Part shown: piece by piece, positions 26,090-64,000 of the stretch
Layout: every line of letters begins with the position of its first letter
Position numbering within the stretch: the stretch's first letter is position 1
DNA from: Chrysomallon squamiferum
Lineage: Eukaryota; Mollusca; Gastropoda; Neomphalida; Peltospiridae
NCBI GenBank assembly: GCA_012295275.1
Contig: CM022671.1
Location: forward strand, 17,459,456-17,523,455
Direction: 5' to 3'
DNA: 64,000 nucleotides
The notes under the pieces: model-generated
Told to the model about the DNA's origin: nothing
Seen by the model: only the letters and a program-made list of their open reading frames with translations
Databases searched by the model: none
Translations under genes and position numbers: made by a program

Positions 26090-26590
26090 AGTTTTGAGTA
26101 ATCATCTTTCCTTACATAACATTTTGAGTAAACGTATTTCCTTCCATAACATTTTGAGTAAACATATTTCCTTACACATTTTGAGTACATGTATTTTCTT
26201 ACACATTTTGTGTAAACGTTTTCCCGTAAACAACATTTTGAAAAAACGTATTTTCTTAAATAACATTTCTGAGAAAACGTATTTCCTTATAAAGCATTTT
26301 GTGTAAACGTATTTCCTCACATGACAGTTTGAGTAAACGTATTTCCATAGACATTTTCAGTAAACGTATTTTTTTTATATATTCCGCGTAAACGTATTTC
26401 CTTAAACCACATTTTGAGTAAGCATATCTCCCTAAATAACATTTTGAGTAAACGTATTTCCTTAAATAACATTTTGAGTAAACGTATTTCCTTAAATAAC
26501 ATTTTGAGAAAACGTATTACTTTACAAAACATTTTCAGTAAACGTATTTCCTTAAATATATATTGAGTAAATGTATTTCTTGACATTAAT
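26090..26590. repeat. 30-base minisatellite
   Basis: About 16 copies of a unit like AACATTTTGAGTAAACGTAT followed by TTCCTTAAAT. The best block, three near-identical units, is at about 26425-26515. Because the unit is a multiple of three and lacks stops, it leaves long open frames on both strands, with a decapeptide periodicity on the minus strand (LFKEIRLLKM). I see no sign that these are translated. Confidence 0.92.
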
Positions 26591-27010
26591 ATTCAGAATC
26601 ATTGTTTGTCTTCCTCATCAGATAACAGTCTATATTTACTTCTAGATTAGAACAGATTAAGGCGAAAAGAAATATTAAAGAAAAAGAAAAGAAAAAAAAA
26701 AAACAACAGAATTTGAAGAAGAATAAAGAAAAACAAATAAAAGAAAAAAGATAAACAAACTTTTTATTTTCCATTTCATTAAAATTTCCTGCTTCGACTT
26801 CAGTACAGAAAGGGAAAATGGTGGATCTGATAACTTATGTAATTTATCATTGTCATACTTTATTACTGGCAAACGCTAGAAATAGAATTATAACGTATAT
26901 TAACCAAAATATATTTAGATTTGTTCATACTATCTTAGATGGGTTTTAAGTATATTATCAGTTAATTCGATTACTATTTATACAAAAAAATACTATCTAA
27001 TGAAAAATCA

Positions 27011-27046
<36 letters not shown>

Positions 27047-27639
27047 ACCAAAAAAAAAAATAAAAACACCATTGATTGATCAGAAATATGGTTCATATCT
27101 GTTTTACTTTATTACCACCTTCAATATTGAGTTTTCTTTAAAGGTGTACCCAATCAATGAATGATACACTAATATCGATGTTTGTATTAGTTTTAAGTTG
27201 TTTGATTTCCTTCACACCTGTGTATTAACTCTACACCTGAGGCTAACTGATTCGCTTGAGGACAAATAATAAAAAATATTTTCGATGTTTTATCGATGAC
27301 ACACATCAAACAAAATGCCATGGAACTGATCAAAATAAAAGGACATTTAATATTTGTCTTTCTAAATGCAGCGATGATGCACTGCGTTATGTTATCAACA
27401 AACAACAAAAGCAAACTCTGTGTGATCTCATACAGTACATATATCAGTCTGCGAATCCAGTCATTCTGTCATTTCATGTTAAACCTATGTCCACTAGTCA
27501 TTGTAAATAAAGACTGAAAACTTCATCCATTTCACGAAATATCTGGAACTCGAGGCCAAGAATTACATCAAATGACTTAACAGATATGGAAAGAAAGACA
27601 ACCGCCTTGCACATTGATTGAATGGTAAATAAAGTTATT

Positions 27640-27882
27640 TTAGTTACTCACAAGACATCGACATTTATTTGTTTTACATAATAAGCGGTTGGGTAACAGG
27701 ATGGAATATTTCACTTGGTTTTTAAAACTTTTGCAGCAGTTGGACTGAAACTGTTTAGAATCGAACTGGTAGCGTGAAAATTTCCCATTCAGAATTCCTG
27801 TTTTCAGGCAGCCTGTGTATGTATCATTATCATGAACTAATATAAAGCTCAGTATATTTCTTGGATCACATGGTAACTGCAT
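27640..27882 (-). CDS. Unrecognised cysteine-rich small open frame
   Basis: An 80-residue frame from ATG to stop with eight Cys, including GCLKTGILNG, SNCCKSFKNQ and LLCKTNKCRCL. It stands out because it is not a simple-repeat translation. There is no clear signal peptide, and no family is recognised. It could be an isolated exon, a remnant, or chance. Confidence 0.15.
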   Translation of the reverse strand: MQLPCDPRNILSFILVHDNDTYTGCLKTGILNGKFSRYQFDSKQFQSNCCKSFKNQVKYSILLPNRLLCKTNKCRCLVSN

Positions 27883-28846
27883 GTAAATTTACAAACAAAT
27901 TTATATTATCAAAGGCTAACTACATTTAGAACTTACTACTAAGAACAAAGAAAACTTTATTAATAAAACAAATTGTATGTTCATACATTATGACATCAAA
28001 TAATCACATCGTATTTAGACGTTGTTGATAACTGTCTGGGGTTGATGCAAGGAGAAATATTTATAGAATTTGAAGTTTTAAATTTTGAATTAAGTTTTAC
28101 TGCTGACGAGTACCATTCTGGTGAACTTTGTTTATTTTTATTAATATATGCAGATGACGGAAATGAATTTTGGAACCTATAGGTACAATAAAGTGTTTAG
28201 AACTGAAGTGGATAGACGCTACAAAACGTTCCTAGGAAATTCATTAATTTCTTCTTCTTTTTTTTTCTTTTCTTTTTAAGTCTGAAAATGCAGTTTGTTA
28301 ATGGGACAGAACAAAAAAATCAATTATCTATTACCCACCCTAATTCAGGCCTTTCCTAATAGTTTCTAATACGGAATAAACGTTTAAAAGAGATTAATGC
28401 ATCTTAGACCAAAACTACACTGTAGCAGTAGTGTACACGCTACTGTTTCGATTTACCGAGAATACTTTGACTACCTAACTAGAGTGCACGTCCTGTGTAA
28501 AGCGATTAAATCAGTAAAATAAACTGATTTTTAGTTTTTGCTAAGATCACTTAATATATGTGGTGTTCATGATAGTAAAATATACAAATATAATTATAGA
28601 AAAATAAACAGGTCAGTTTTAATTGCTAGAAACGTGACAAAAACAACTAATAAACTGCTCTAGCTATACACTGATACATAAACTGGATGTAAACACGAAC
28701 ATAAAAGTTGGGGAACGCCTTGAGTGAAAAAATTAACGTGCTAATCAGAGCGAACTGTTGTGAAGCACGTTTGCGACAGGCACATTCTGAACAATCATAA
28801 GTGCAGGAACCTTCTACGTTCAGTCAAATTAATGTACCGATTTTAG

Positions 28847-28964
<118 letters not shown>

Positions 28965-29984
28965 GTGTAAATATACCTATGTAATCACTAGTTGCTTTAA
29001 GATAATTATTTTTCGACATATATGACACAACAGATATACTACTTATATGATGTCTAACACAATATGATGTCTGACATCACTGTAATGGACAACGAACCCA
29101 AAAAGATGAAATATATTTTTCTTTATTTACATTTTGATACACACTACCCGTTACAAAATTTCTGAACACATTGTGAATCTTGTCAGTTGTCAAACTTGTT
29201 AAACATAAATTCTGTTTTGTTTTTACAGATATATTTTTTATTGTGTAATGATATTACGAGAGAAGAAACACACTGATGATATTCAAAGGTTTACTCATAT
29301 CATGCAAATAAAACGAATATTATACATGTGAGAAGTCCAGGGAAAACAAAAATCTACATCTTATGAAATGACAATGTTAAATTGTTGCTAGTGTGTCAGA
29401 ACAAAGATTGAATAATAACCAAGGAGATCAGACAATAATCGCCCCGACACACCCAAAATAAACAAGAAGAAATATAACAGAAATCGCATTTTTCACCTAG
29501 ACTCTTAACACAGCCACGTATACCTAGAGAAAAAAAGAGAAAAATATACCAAAGCCTTTAATAAATTAATTGTGAGATCATTGTTACAACCAAAAACATA
29601 AATAAAAAGTTTATCACATAGAGGATAACTGATCCTGCCACCTATTAGTTCACAAGGAAAGTTTTTGTGCAGTTCATTGCTGTTTTAATCAAATACGATA
29701 CCTAAAATTATTGAAAACCCCAAAATACAATATCGTGCATGACAGTACAGAACATGGTACAGAATAAATGTCTACAGGGTAAAGAAAGGGATCAATAAAC
29801 AGTGGAATAGATTATACTAATAGTTGTATCTGTATAAGAAATTTAATACTGATAATATTTATTTATTTATTTATTTTACATGCTTGGTTTCGACGAGAGA
29901 TCAAAGATTCCTGAAAACAGACCAAGTCCTCCTTCCAAAAGGTATTTACATAATTATTTATTATTTACAACAGACATACATACA

Positions 29985-29990
29985 TTTATT
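29985..29990 (-). promoter_or_regulatory. Candidate polyadenylation signal of gene B
   Basis: AATAAA on the minus strand, about 30 bases after the TGA. Further AATAAA runs lie near 29860-29876. In AT-rich DNA such hexamers are common, so only its position supports it. Confidence 0.35.
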
Positions 29991-30019
29991 TAAAATTATT
30001 ATTATTATTTTTTTTTTTA

Positions 30020-55040
<25,021 letters not shown>

Positions 55041-55400
55041 TTAGCTAAGTTATCCGAAAAAATAGTTAACAATACAACGATTAACTCTATAATCTTCAGG
55101 TTCTGAAGCAGTTTTCAGTTGAAATCGGTTCCGATAAACTTAGATGCAAAGAATCGGTCTCGTTAAACCCAGACTTGCCTGTGACTGCTGATGAAATCCC
55201 GTTGTCTGTTTTGCGTAAGAGAAATCGAATAACCAATGGTTCGTCAGCTGCCTTTCCCAGGCTCAGCTCTCGTAAATTGGTTTTAGACTGACCAAATTAT
55301 TTATTTTCTATCTCACTGAAGGAGCAGTTCGTTTTCGTTTTCATTTTTGCTAATGCAGAAGTTTTCGATTTGGTTTTATTTTTTAAAATGAGAAATAGGC
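55041..55400 (-). promoter_or_regulatory. Probable 5' UTR and promoter region of gene B
   Basis: About 350 bases upstream of the proposed start codon, repeat-free and less AT-rich than its surroundings. An ATTGG (inverted CCAAT) reads on the minus strand near 55233. No TATA box was assigned. Confidence 0.3.
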
Positions 55401-56535
55401 TTTTCTGCTAAAAACGTTAATCTTCCGACAATAAAAATAAATATTCTGTGTATTTCAATTACTTTTAGTTTGTTTCAAGGGATTTTGACTTTAATAATAA
55501 AAATATATATATACAACAAAATAGTTTTGTAAGTTTGTCATTCATGTGGTTAGACTTAGATAAAATGTTATTATTTAATAGCATTCTACCGATAAAAAAA
55601 ACAAAAACATTATCTAGATTTATGTGCCCACAGAATGTGAGAGAGCAAAATTGTCTAAAGTGTTAGTATGAACTGAATAAACCTATTTTCTGATTTTATA
55701 TTAAACAAAGAGTTAACAAAAATAGGATAGAAAATAGCATAAATTAATGCAATATAAATTAATTATGTATTTATTAATTTTCACGATTAACATGGAAGTG
55801 CTAGCTGATCGCTTCACGTCTGTGAATAAAATATACTTAAGACAAGACTTGGACATTATTTTATAAATTTATATGTATGTGTATATGTATGCATGCATAC
55901 AAACACACACAGATACACAAGGGTGGCTTTTTGAGACGTAGTTTATTCATGTTATGAAAGGTTTGTGCTGTTATGATGTCTACATAATCCTGCCTTTTCA
56001 AAAATATGGACGGATCAGTTTTTAACAAATATATACCTGAAATATATAATCAACTCATTGAAATATTAAAATAATTAAAAAAAAACATTACACTACAAAC
56101 TGAACAGACTTTTGTCTGTTTAATTCCTTAAAAGACAAAATGAAAGAAATTTATTTTTAATACTCGCTATATTATCAGTTTAATTTCACTCTATGAACCT
56201 GCACTCACATTTGCAAGATTTACGTTATTCTGGACAAGTATGGATATTATTCAAATCTTTGTGACTGTTCTGTAAGCGACTCCAGTACAAGAAATAATTC
56301 AAACCTGACCTGTATAAACTTTCTTTTCTCGATGAGTGAAATCTCAAGAGTTAACAGTGACATAAAGCGAACATTTATTTTGTTGCGTTTTCATCAAGAA
56401 TTATTGTTGGAAATCCACAGAATATTAAGTGTCTGACTGGTTGTAAGATCAAAGAAAAAAAAATTCTCCAGATCTGATACCAACAGTTATTTTTTTTTTT
56501 TTTTTTTTTTTCAGCAGCAACTTTTGTTAATAATA

Positions 56536-56657
<122 letters not shown>

Positions 56658-57629
56658 CAGACATACACACATATTAGGTCTTCAGCAAGAAATATTATTT
56701 TAGAATATGGAAAAAAAAAAGAAAATTCTAATCCAATTTATTTTAGCCTTTGCAAGCGATAATTTATTGTCACATCAAATCTAACTTTTATCTAAATATT
56801 TTCAATCCTTGTCACGTCAGTGAAGTATTCTGAAAATAAATCAAATAAATAATTATTAGTCATGCCAGAAATAAGTGTGTTATAATTATAATTATAGTAT
56901 TAAATCGATAAAAAAAAAAACTATAATAAGAAACATATCAAGAACAACAACGCCAAAAACAACAAAAATAGTAACAACAATAATAAATAAATAAATCCAT
57001 GAGGAGCCTGAGAAGTGACTTTAATCAGCCTGGCTTCAAAATGTTAGTATTAATCAGAGATGCCGTGGTTACACTGAAAAAAAAAATATATATATTTGAT
57101 GATCTGCCGTGGAACAAGCCCACTGAAGAAAATAACAGTGGTTGTTACAAAGAACTTTTGCTGCAATCCTAAAGTGCCTTCATAACAGTTCAAGCTTCAG
57201 GTCGCCCAAAAATATACACCAGCTGCTGGTTATTTGCATCACACATTCTTCATTCTGACGTTAACACCACACAGTGCAAAAATATTGATATCTGTTAGAG
57301 AGAATTACACACAAAATTAAAAAAATCTATTTTATTATTCTAATTGCAATTAGGGTGATGCCCGGCATGTACACAGTATGTAATTATTGCGTGAATGCAG
57401 GGGCATTTTTTTTCTAGTAATTTGTTAAATGCCCGTGTGTTGAAATTGGGTATTAGATTCTTACTGGCTTGTCTTTCTGGGGAAAATGGATAATTATGTG
57501 GCGACACGGTTAAGATTATGTCTGAGGATTTAGTCGATTAGAGTGTAGACGAATAAATGTTATTCATTTTTGTATTAATTGTATTATGATTAATCTCGTC
57601 GTTGATATTAGCATATTATATGCTTGTGT

Positions 57630-57751
57630 ATATATCACACACACACGCACGCACACACACACACACACTCACAAATACAAATATACATATGCATGCGCAA
57701 CGATATATATATATATATATATATATGCATGCACAGATATAATCAGACATA

Positions 57752-57787
<36 letters not shown>

Positions 57788-57970
57788 TATATACGTGTGT
57801 GTATATATATATATATAAATCTGTATGTATGCATATATATATATATATATACACGTATAGTATTGGGTGTGTATATATATATATGTGCACACACACACAC
57901 ACACACATATATACACGAATAGTATTGGGTGTGTATATATGTATATATACATATACATACATACATACAT

Positions 57971-58064
<94 letters not shown>
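57630..58064. repeat. Compound (CA)n/(TA)n/(CATA)n ending in (GA)n
   Basis: CA-rich at 57636-57668, TA blocks, CATA at about 57750-57780, a duplicated 'AGTATTGGGTGTGTATATAT' at about 57858 and 57920, then perfect GA at 57975-58064. Confidence 0.95.
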
Positions 58065-58067
<3 letters not shown>

Positions 58068-58544
58068 GATTTCAAACAGTCTAAAAGCATCAAATAATTA
58101 CATGTTATTGCTTTCAAATTACTGATAACATTATGTGTAATCTGAGGTTCTCGCTGAAAGAAATGTGACATTCATGCTTGAATGACTCAGTTAGTTTATC
58201 TCATCACACCCCTAAGATTGAGAAAATATCGAGTTAGAAAACAGTTAAAGGAAATGATGAACGTATACGTTTTGTAATCTATCTCTCGTATATATATAAC
58301 TGTGCCAACGTCCTAATGTGTTAGTTGTGAAAAGTTTATAGCGGTTTTTTAAAACTCATTAATTATTCCAGTTATAAATTTGAAATGAAGATGAAGTGTT
58401 CAGATTTAGAACTGTAAAAGGAATAGATAAAAATTAATCAGAATCGATTTTATTAAAAATAAAAAACAGTTCTATTCCTAAACTTTCAGTAATTTTTTTG
58501 GTAATAAAATCATTAATTATATATATATTTAAAAGGACCGGAGA

Positions 58545-58621
<77 letters not shown>

Positions 58622-58632
58622 CAACAACAACA
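58545..58632. repeat. (AAT)n then (ACA)n microsatellite
   Basis: About 24 AAT units followed by ACA units. Confidence 0.97.
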
Positions 58633-59169
58633 TAAACATCTACGTTATTCGACAAATCAAAGTAGTATAAACAAAATAACAATTAAATTGTAGTGTAGTA
58701 TTTAAACATATGAATTAAACCGTATATTTCTGTGTTTTAAACATGATGTACTTTCGCTGTTAGTGGTCACGAAACTTAACTAACGTAAAATGAATCTAAA
58801 GAGCTGACAAGATTTCTCATTGTTATTCCAGTGCTCTTTGCAGTGCACGCATGATGCAGACCTAGTTCTCTTGTTTTATTCATCAGCTTCACTCAAACCT
58901 CGTGTAAAAGCGTTAATAAAACACACAACACGTTCTGGCTGTTATCGGTATAACACGGTATGTGTTCGTGTATGTATGTATGTATGTGTGTGTATGTATG
59001 TGCTTGTAATTATGTCTTGTATTCAAGATTACATTCCTAACGCTTACATTGATACGACGAATACATTCTGCAAATTTCCAAGTTATATTTTATCTCTCTT
59101 ATTTTTTTTCCACTTAAAATCTTGCTTAATGATGAAGTATAATAATTAAAAAAGAGTACAAAAGAACTA

Positions 59170-59460
59170 TTGTTATGTATCAGTTTATCTCCATCGAAAA
59201 TTAGCTGTTGCCATGGACACGTTTCAAATATTATATTCGCCTCCAGGTAGAATCTTGTACTTAATGGAGAATAACCATTTAAATGTTTTATTTTTTTTAG
59301 CAAACAAAATTTAATAGCTATGATTCAGCAGGAAATCCATTGTAGATTTATCATTTGAATAATTCAAAATAATAATAATAATAATAACAATAATAATCAT
59401 AATAATAATAATAACAATAATACTAGTAATAACAATAATGATAACAACAACAACAACAAC

Positions 59461-59492
<32 letters not shown>

Positions 59493-59860
59493 TGATGATG
59501 ATGATGATGATGATGACGATGGAAATAATGGTAAATACCTAATTAAAATGATTCCAAAAAGAAAATATTAGCAAATCATTAATAAACATATAAACTGATT
59601 GCTACTTTTTGAATGAGGAAGACATTGCTAAGCTTCGACCTAAGACAGAGTCTAATCACTTCGACCTAAGACAGAACACTGCATGTTAATCAGTAATCTG
59701 CATTAACCTTGCAGTGCTTGCCTCTGTAACTTGCCACTCTTTTGTCTTTCAGCTGTCGCCACGGACATCCTTCCAGTTCAGATATTATGTTTTTAGTCCG
59801 GCTTCAACCTAGAACTCAACCATTCAAATATTGTATTGTTTTTTGTTTTTTCTTTATAAC
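59170..59860. repeat. Two diverged copies of an unknown repeat
   Basis: The order AGCTGT(T/C)GCCA(T/C)GGACA, TCAAATATTAT/TCAGATATTATG, AACC(T)ATTT/CATTCAAAT occurs at about 59200-59292 and 59748-59848. A 27-base direct repeat with TTCGACCTAAGACAGA occurs at about 59634-59675. Confidence 0.5.
59368..59522. repeat. Compound (AAT)n / (ACA)n / (GAT)n
   Basis: Mixed AAT with interruptions, a short ACA array, pure AAT, then GAT to 59520. Confidence 0.95.
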
Positions 59861-60109
59861 TTCGCTATTTTTAAAGCAAAGTAATTTGTCTACTCTTTAT
59901 TAAATCCTTCATCCGTCTGTGACATGCACGAATAATAATAATAATACTATAAATTAAAAGAGAGAGAAAATCAATTTGGCTTACTGTTATGCTGGGAAGT
60001 AAGTGTAGTTAATATTTTGAGTGGTCATTACTGATGATGAAATAATGATAGTGCACTTCCTTGTTCTGAATACCACACAGGCAGTCCTTGAGATACAGGT
60101 TATTAGATT

Positions 60110-60132
60110 TATTATTATTATTATTATTGTTA

Positions 60133-60173
<41 letters not shown>

Positions 60174-60215
60174 GTTGTTGTTGTTGTTGTTGCTGTTTTT
60201 GTTATTATTATTATT
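60110..60215. repeat. (ATT)n then (GTT)n microsatellite
   Basis: Long ATT array followed by GTT units. Confidence 0.96.
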
Positions 60216-60492
60216 TTCTTCTATTTATTTATTTTGTGGTTTTCAGCATGACAGATATTGATAGTTAATGGACTAAGTGAATATAAGTAAATATGCACGT
60301 TTGTCTATATTTATTTACAGATATATATGTATCTATGTATGTGTGTGTTTGTCTCTATGTGTGTATGTGTGTATGCACGTATGCATTTATGCTGTTAATT
60401 GGCTATTTTCGTCCTGCCTGCTAGTTATTAGTGAGTCAGGCCTACGTGCTTCAAGACCAAGCCTTTATATATATTGGTTAATAGCATAATGA

Positions 60493-60606
<114 letters not shown>

Positions 60607-61619
60607 TATCTTTTTATTGTTACTCTCTTACTCCGTACCATATTATCCCTGTCCTTGATAAAACTGGAGTCTTGTGTGGTTGTAAACGCTATATAAATTT
60701 AAAAAAGTAGATTGTAAAATCTCATATTAGTCGGCTTTTGACGATAGACACAAAAGGAAATACATTAGTTCATTGGTACTTCTGAACCACCAGTGATTTT
60801 GCTAATTAATCTTTTTAATGTAATTCTCAAGGATTAGTTGTAAACACACTTCACAATACGCCTGTATTTAATACAGTATAATACGGTATTTTCAAGTGAT
60901 TGGTAATTACACAGAAATAAACGAAGCTAAAACATGTATGTATACGTATGGGTGCATGTCTGTATGTCTGTGTGCGTGTGTTAGTGTATGTCCGTATGTA
61001 TATTTGTGTTCATGTGTGATTGGCTTTATGTGTGTCAGGGTCTTTTATATATGTGTGTTAGTTTCTGCTTGAGTCTATATGTATATATATGTGTGTACTG
61101 TGTATGTTTCGGTATAATTGTGTGTAAACATACTTATCTACTTCCTTATCCATGCGTTATGCTGCTTCGTCTTATTATTATTCTTCTTCTTTTGCTTGCG
61201 TCCGCATTTTTATGTTAACAGTTTTTCATAAATATTCAGAATCTGATTATATCCTTGTTTATACAAACAGACTGCTGAGGCTTCGGCCTCAACTTTTTTT
61301 TTTTTTTTTTCCTCTCTGTGACATCACATCGCGAATCTGAAGGAAATTAAGGATTTCACTGCATTCGTTTTTCACTGATTGACTTTCATGTCTCGAAGCC
61401 TTACAATAATATTACATAAAACAAGATCAAGGCTTTATTTTTATGGCAAATACAAAAATCTGGGTTTTTGGTGGCTTTTGTTTTCAATCTTCTTTTTTTT
61501 TTATCAATAACGAACAAAGATCTTTTTTTTTTTTTCTTTTTTTTTTTTGGTTCAAGTTCCTGAACATGCTGGCATCAGTGCAGTGAAAGTGTAGATCGAG
61601 CTGTCTAATGAAAATAAAA

Positions 61620-61745
61620 CTATAACAACAACGCAACAACAACATCAACAACAACAACAGCAACAACAACAACAACAATAATAATAATAACAATAACAAC
61701 AACAGCGACAACAACAACAACAACTACAGCAACAATAATAATAAC
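61620..61745. repeat. (CAA)n / (AAT)n trinucleotide tract
   Basis: Imperfect CAA, GCA and AAT triplets. Confidence 0.93.
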
Positions 61746-62107
61746 TGTTATGTTCAGATGGTTTTCGTCGTGTTCAGATGGTTGTAACGGTTCATTTTCA
61801 CACAGTTGGGAGAGTCACCTAGTATCCTTTATGCACTGCTAGAATAATGATCTTTTCTTGTGTCGTCTTCACATGCACATATTTATTCACTTATCGTGAA
61901 CAAGGATAATTTCAATCGGTCTTTTATGATTGCAGATTGTTCGTTCAAGAAGTGGAAACATCTGAAAATAATATTCTTATATAATTTAAATATTATGGAA
62001 TCTTTTCATCTTTTCAGTTTAACCAATTTAGTGTTATGGAAGATATTAAAAGAACCTGAATTTTATAAGAATTTTTTGTTTTTAATGTATTCTTCTGCAC
62101 CACTCCT

Positions 62108-62134
62108 TTCACTCACTCACTCTCTCTCTCTCTA

Positions 62135-62166
<32 letters not shown>

Positions 62167-62356
62167 TCTCTCGCTCTCTCGTTCGCTCTCTAACTTTCTT
62201 TCTCTCGCTATCTCTCTTTTTCTCTCTTTCTCTCTCTCATACGCTCGTTATCTATTTGTCACTCTCTCACTCTCTTTGTCTCATTCTCTCTCTCACTCTC
62301 TCTCTCTCACTCTCACACACACACACACACACAACAACAACAACAACAACAACAAC
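62108..62356. repeat. Imperfect (CT)n then (CA)n and (CAA)n
   Basis: CT-rich with many G and T interruptions to about 62310, then CA, then CAA units. Confidence 0.95.
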
Positions 62357-62929
62357 ATCTTTAAGTAGAAACTAAACTGCTAACTTCTGTCATGCACGTA
62401 GTGTAAAGGTTTTCTTCGGTTCTTTCTAGCATTTCGTTTTATTTTTCGTGTATCAACAATACCAGACGTAACTTCAGTTGATTTCTGACCTTTCCAAGCT
62501 GCGGGCGACATCAGAACCATTGCCAGCACTTTCTGACATCTTCATGTCAAATTACAAATCTTAGACACGAAATTAGCTTCTGAAGTGTTGCTCTCCATAA
62601 TACCGGGGTTACCGCTTGTTAATAAAAATCGAAAAAGTGTTTTTATGTTGCCTGTTGCTATTTTTGTTTTGTGTTGCCAGAATGGTTGATGTCATTGTCA
62701 TTGTTAATGTGAATGTTCTTGTTATTTAAGTGGTTTAAGAAAGTCAAAGTTTAAAAAAAAAAAAAAAAAAAAAAACCCCAGAAAACCCCATAAAGTGCAA
62801 TATTTTATAATAATTTATATTTTGCTATTAGTATACATCAGATGAATACTATTCTATTTTTTTTCATCTGTCCATCTCTCTCTATCTCTCTCTGTCTGTT
62901 TATCTATCAACCTATCTCCCTACCTATGC

Positions 62930-63075
62930 ATATGTATGTGTGTATGTGTGTATATGTATACATGTATATATATATATGTGTATGTGTATGTGTGTGTGTG
63001 TGTGTGTGTGCGTCTATACATGTGTATGTGTATGTATGTAAGCATATATATATAAATATAAATATATATACACTG
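62930..63075. repeat. (GT)n/(TATG)n/(TA)n mixed tract
   Basis: GTAT, GT and TA repeats, preceded by a CT/TATC-rich stretch at 62868-62930. Confidence 0.93.
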
Positions 63076-63884
63076 AAGGAAAAAATATATTTTGTTTAGC
63101 CATAACGTAACTCCCGAGTGGTTTTTGCTTTTCGGTTTTCTATTTATTTTTATTTTCTTCTGAGGATTGTACACGAATTTGCGTTTTAATTCTAACTGAT
63201 CAAAATGCCAAGTGGCTTTTAAAAGTAATGTTTTTATGTGAGGTAACATCTGGCTTATCTTTATTAAAACAGACTATTCGGAAAGACCTTCACTAGGGAT
63301 ATTTGTATCTTTAGACAACTTGTATGTTAAATCGATGTTTAATAATTGAATTTTTAAAAAAAAGATATTAAAGAATCATAAAATACATTACGTTTTCCCT
63401 ATAGTTATGATATAAAATGTGATAAAATATTAATTTAGTATATTGATACGAATGTTTGCAACTGAAATATCTTTAGTTTTGTTTTGTTTTGTCTTATTTT
63501 GTTTTGTCTTATTTTATTTTATTATTATTTATTGTTTCCTTTATGTGATAACTCAGATATGGTTCTATAGTTATACAGATTCTATATTAACTCATATTAA
63601 TTGAGGTTTCTATTTATTTGTATTTTGTTTCTGACGTCCTGTGAATATAATAATTATAAAACGAAACTTAGAAAGTGTGAACGATATTTAAGACAGAATT
63701 TCAGTACTATCCTATATGGCTGACTGTACTGGTAAATATTTTTAGAAATATGACTAAATCATTCTGAAGATAGAGGTTTTAAAATATTAAATTTAAATAT
63801 GTATAAACGTTTTGAAGCAATTCTTAAATATTTGTTTCTAGTCATTATCACCATATTATGTGAGTTTGTCTGTGACTGTGTGTA

Positions 63885-63985
<101 letters not shown>

Positions 63986-64000
63986 ATTCTACACAAATAA

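Noticed and set aside
26090-26590. CRISPR-like array of 30-base repeats
   Set aside because: Units are contiguous with no unique spacers, they vary in sequence, and the context is a eukaryotic intergenic region. It is a minisatellite.
58820-59149. 109-residue plus-strand frame upstream of gene B
   Set aside because: The middle is a TATG/GT repeat and the flanks have no recognisable homology.

Overview
This is a eukaryotic, AT-rich, gene-poor window from an animal genome. It contains spliced genes with GT/AG introns, decayed Tc1, Tigger/pogo and LINE copies, a tRNA-derived SINE, and an extraordinary load of microsatellites: long (CT)n/(GA)n, (AAT)n, (TATG)n and (CA)n tracts. The overall style suggests a marine invertebrate, most likely a mollusc or another lophotrochozoan, but species cannot be fixed from sequence alone. 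Almost all long open frames here are translations of simple repeats and are not genes.

The coding content is one tandem pair of soluble guanylate cyclase (sGC) beta-subunit genes, both on the minus strand and head to tail. Gene B (about 55.04 kb down to 30.02 kb) can be assembled completely. It has 12 coding exons, and the joined length is 1917 nt, i.e. 638 codons plus a TGA stop, with every splice phase matching. It encodes an H-NOX heme domain (proximal-type His at residue 105), an HNOBA/PAS-like region, a signalling coiled coil, a class III cyclase domain with both metal Asp residues and the guanine-selecting Glu and Cys, and a C-terminal CaaX box (Cys-Cys-Ile-Ser). From remembered family features it looks closest to the beta-2 (GUCY1B2) class, which can act as a homodimer and is known for a prenylation motif. 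Gene A (about 20.72 kb down to below position 1) has the same first six coding exons and runs off the left edge.

Layout: 1-6.3 kb, exons 6 to 2 of gene A. 6.3-20.7 kb, the 14.5 kb intron 1 of gene A, with a LINE remnant, a Tc1 remnant and a SINE. 20.7 kb, the proposed start-codon exon of gene A. 20.8-30.0 kb, intergenic DNA with minisatellites. 30.0-51.0 kb, exons 12 to 2 of gene B, with a Tigger deletion derivative and a pogo-like foldback element in its introns. 55.04 kb, the proposed start-codon exon of gene B. 55.1-64 kb, upstream intergenic DNA dominated by simple repeats.

The most interesting points are: exon 4 of the two paralogs is the same at 183 of 184 bases while neighbouring exons are strongly diverged, which suggests recent gene conversion; both genes appear to start with an exon whose only coding content is ATG; gene B has a CaaX ending and a self-sufficient catalytic residue set; and several unreported-looking repeat families are present. 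I found no evidence for a wholly new biological system.
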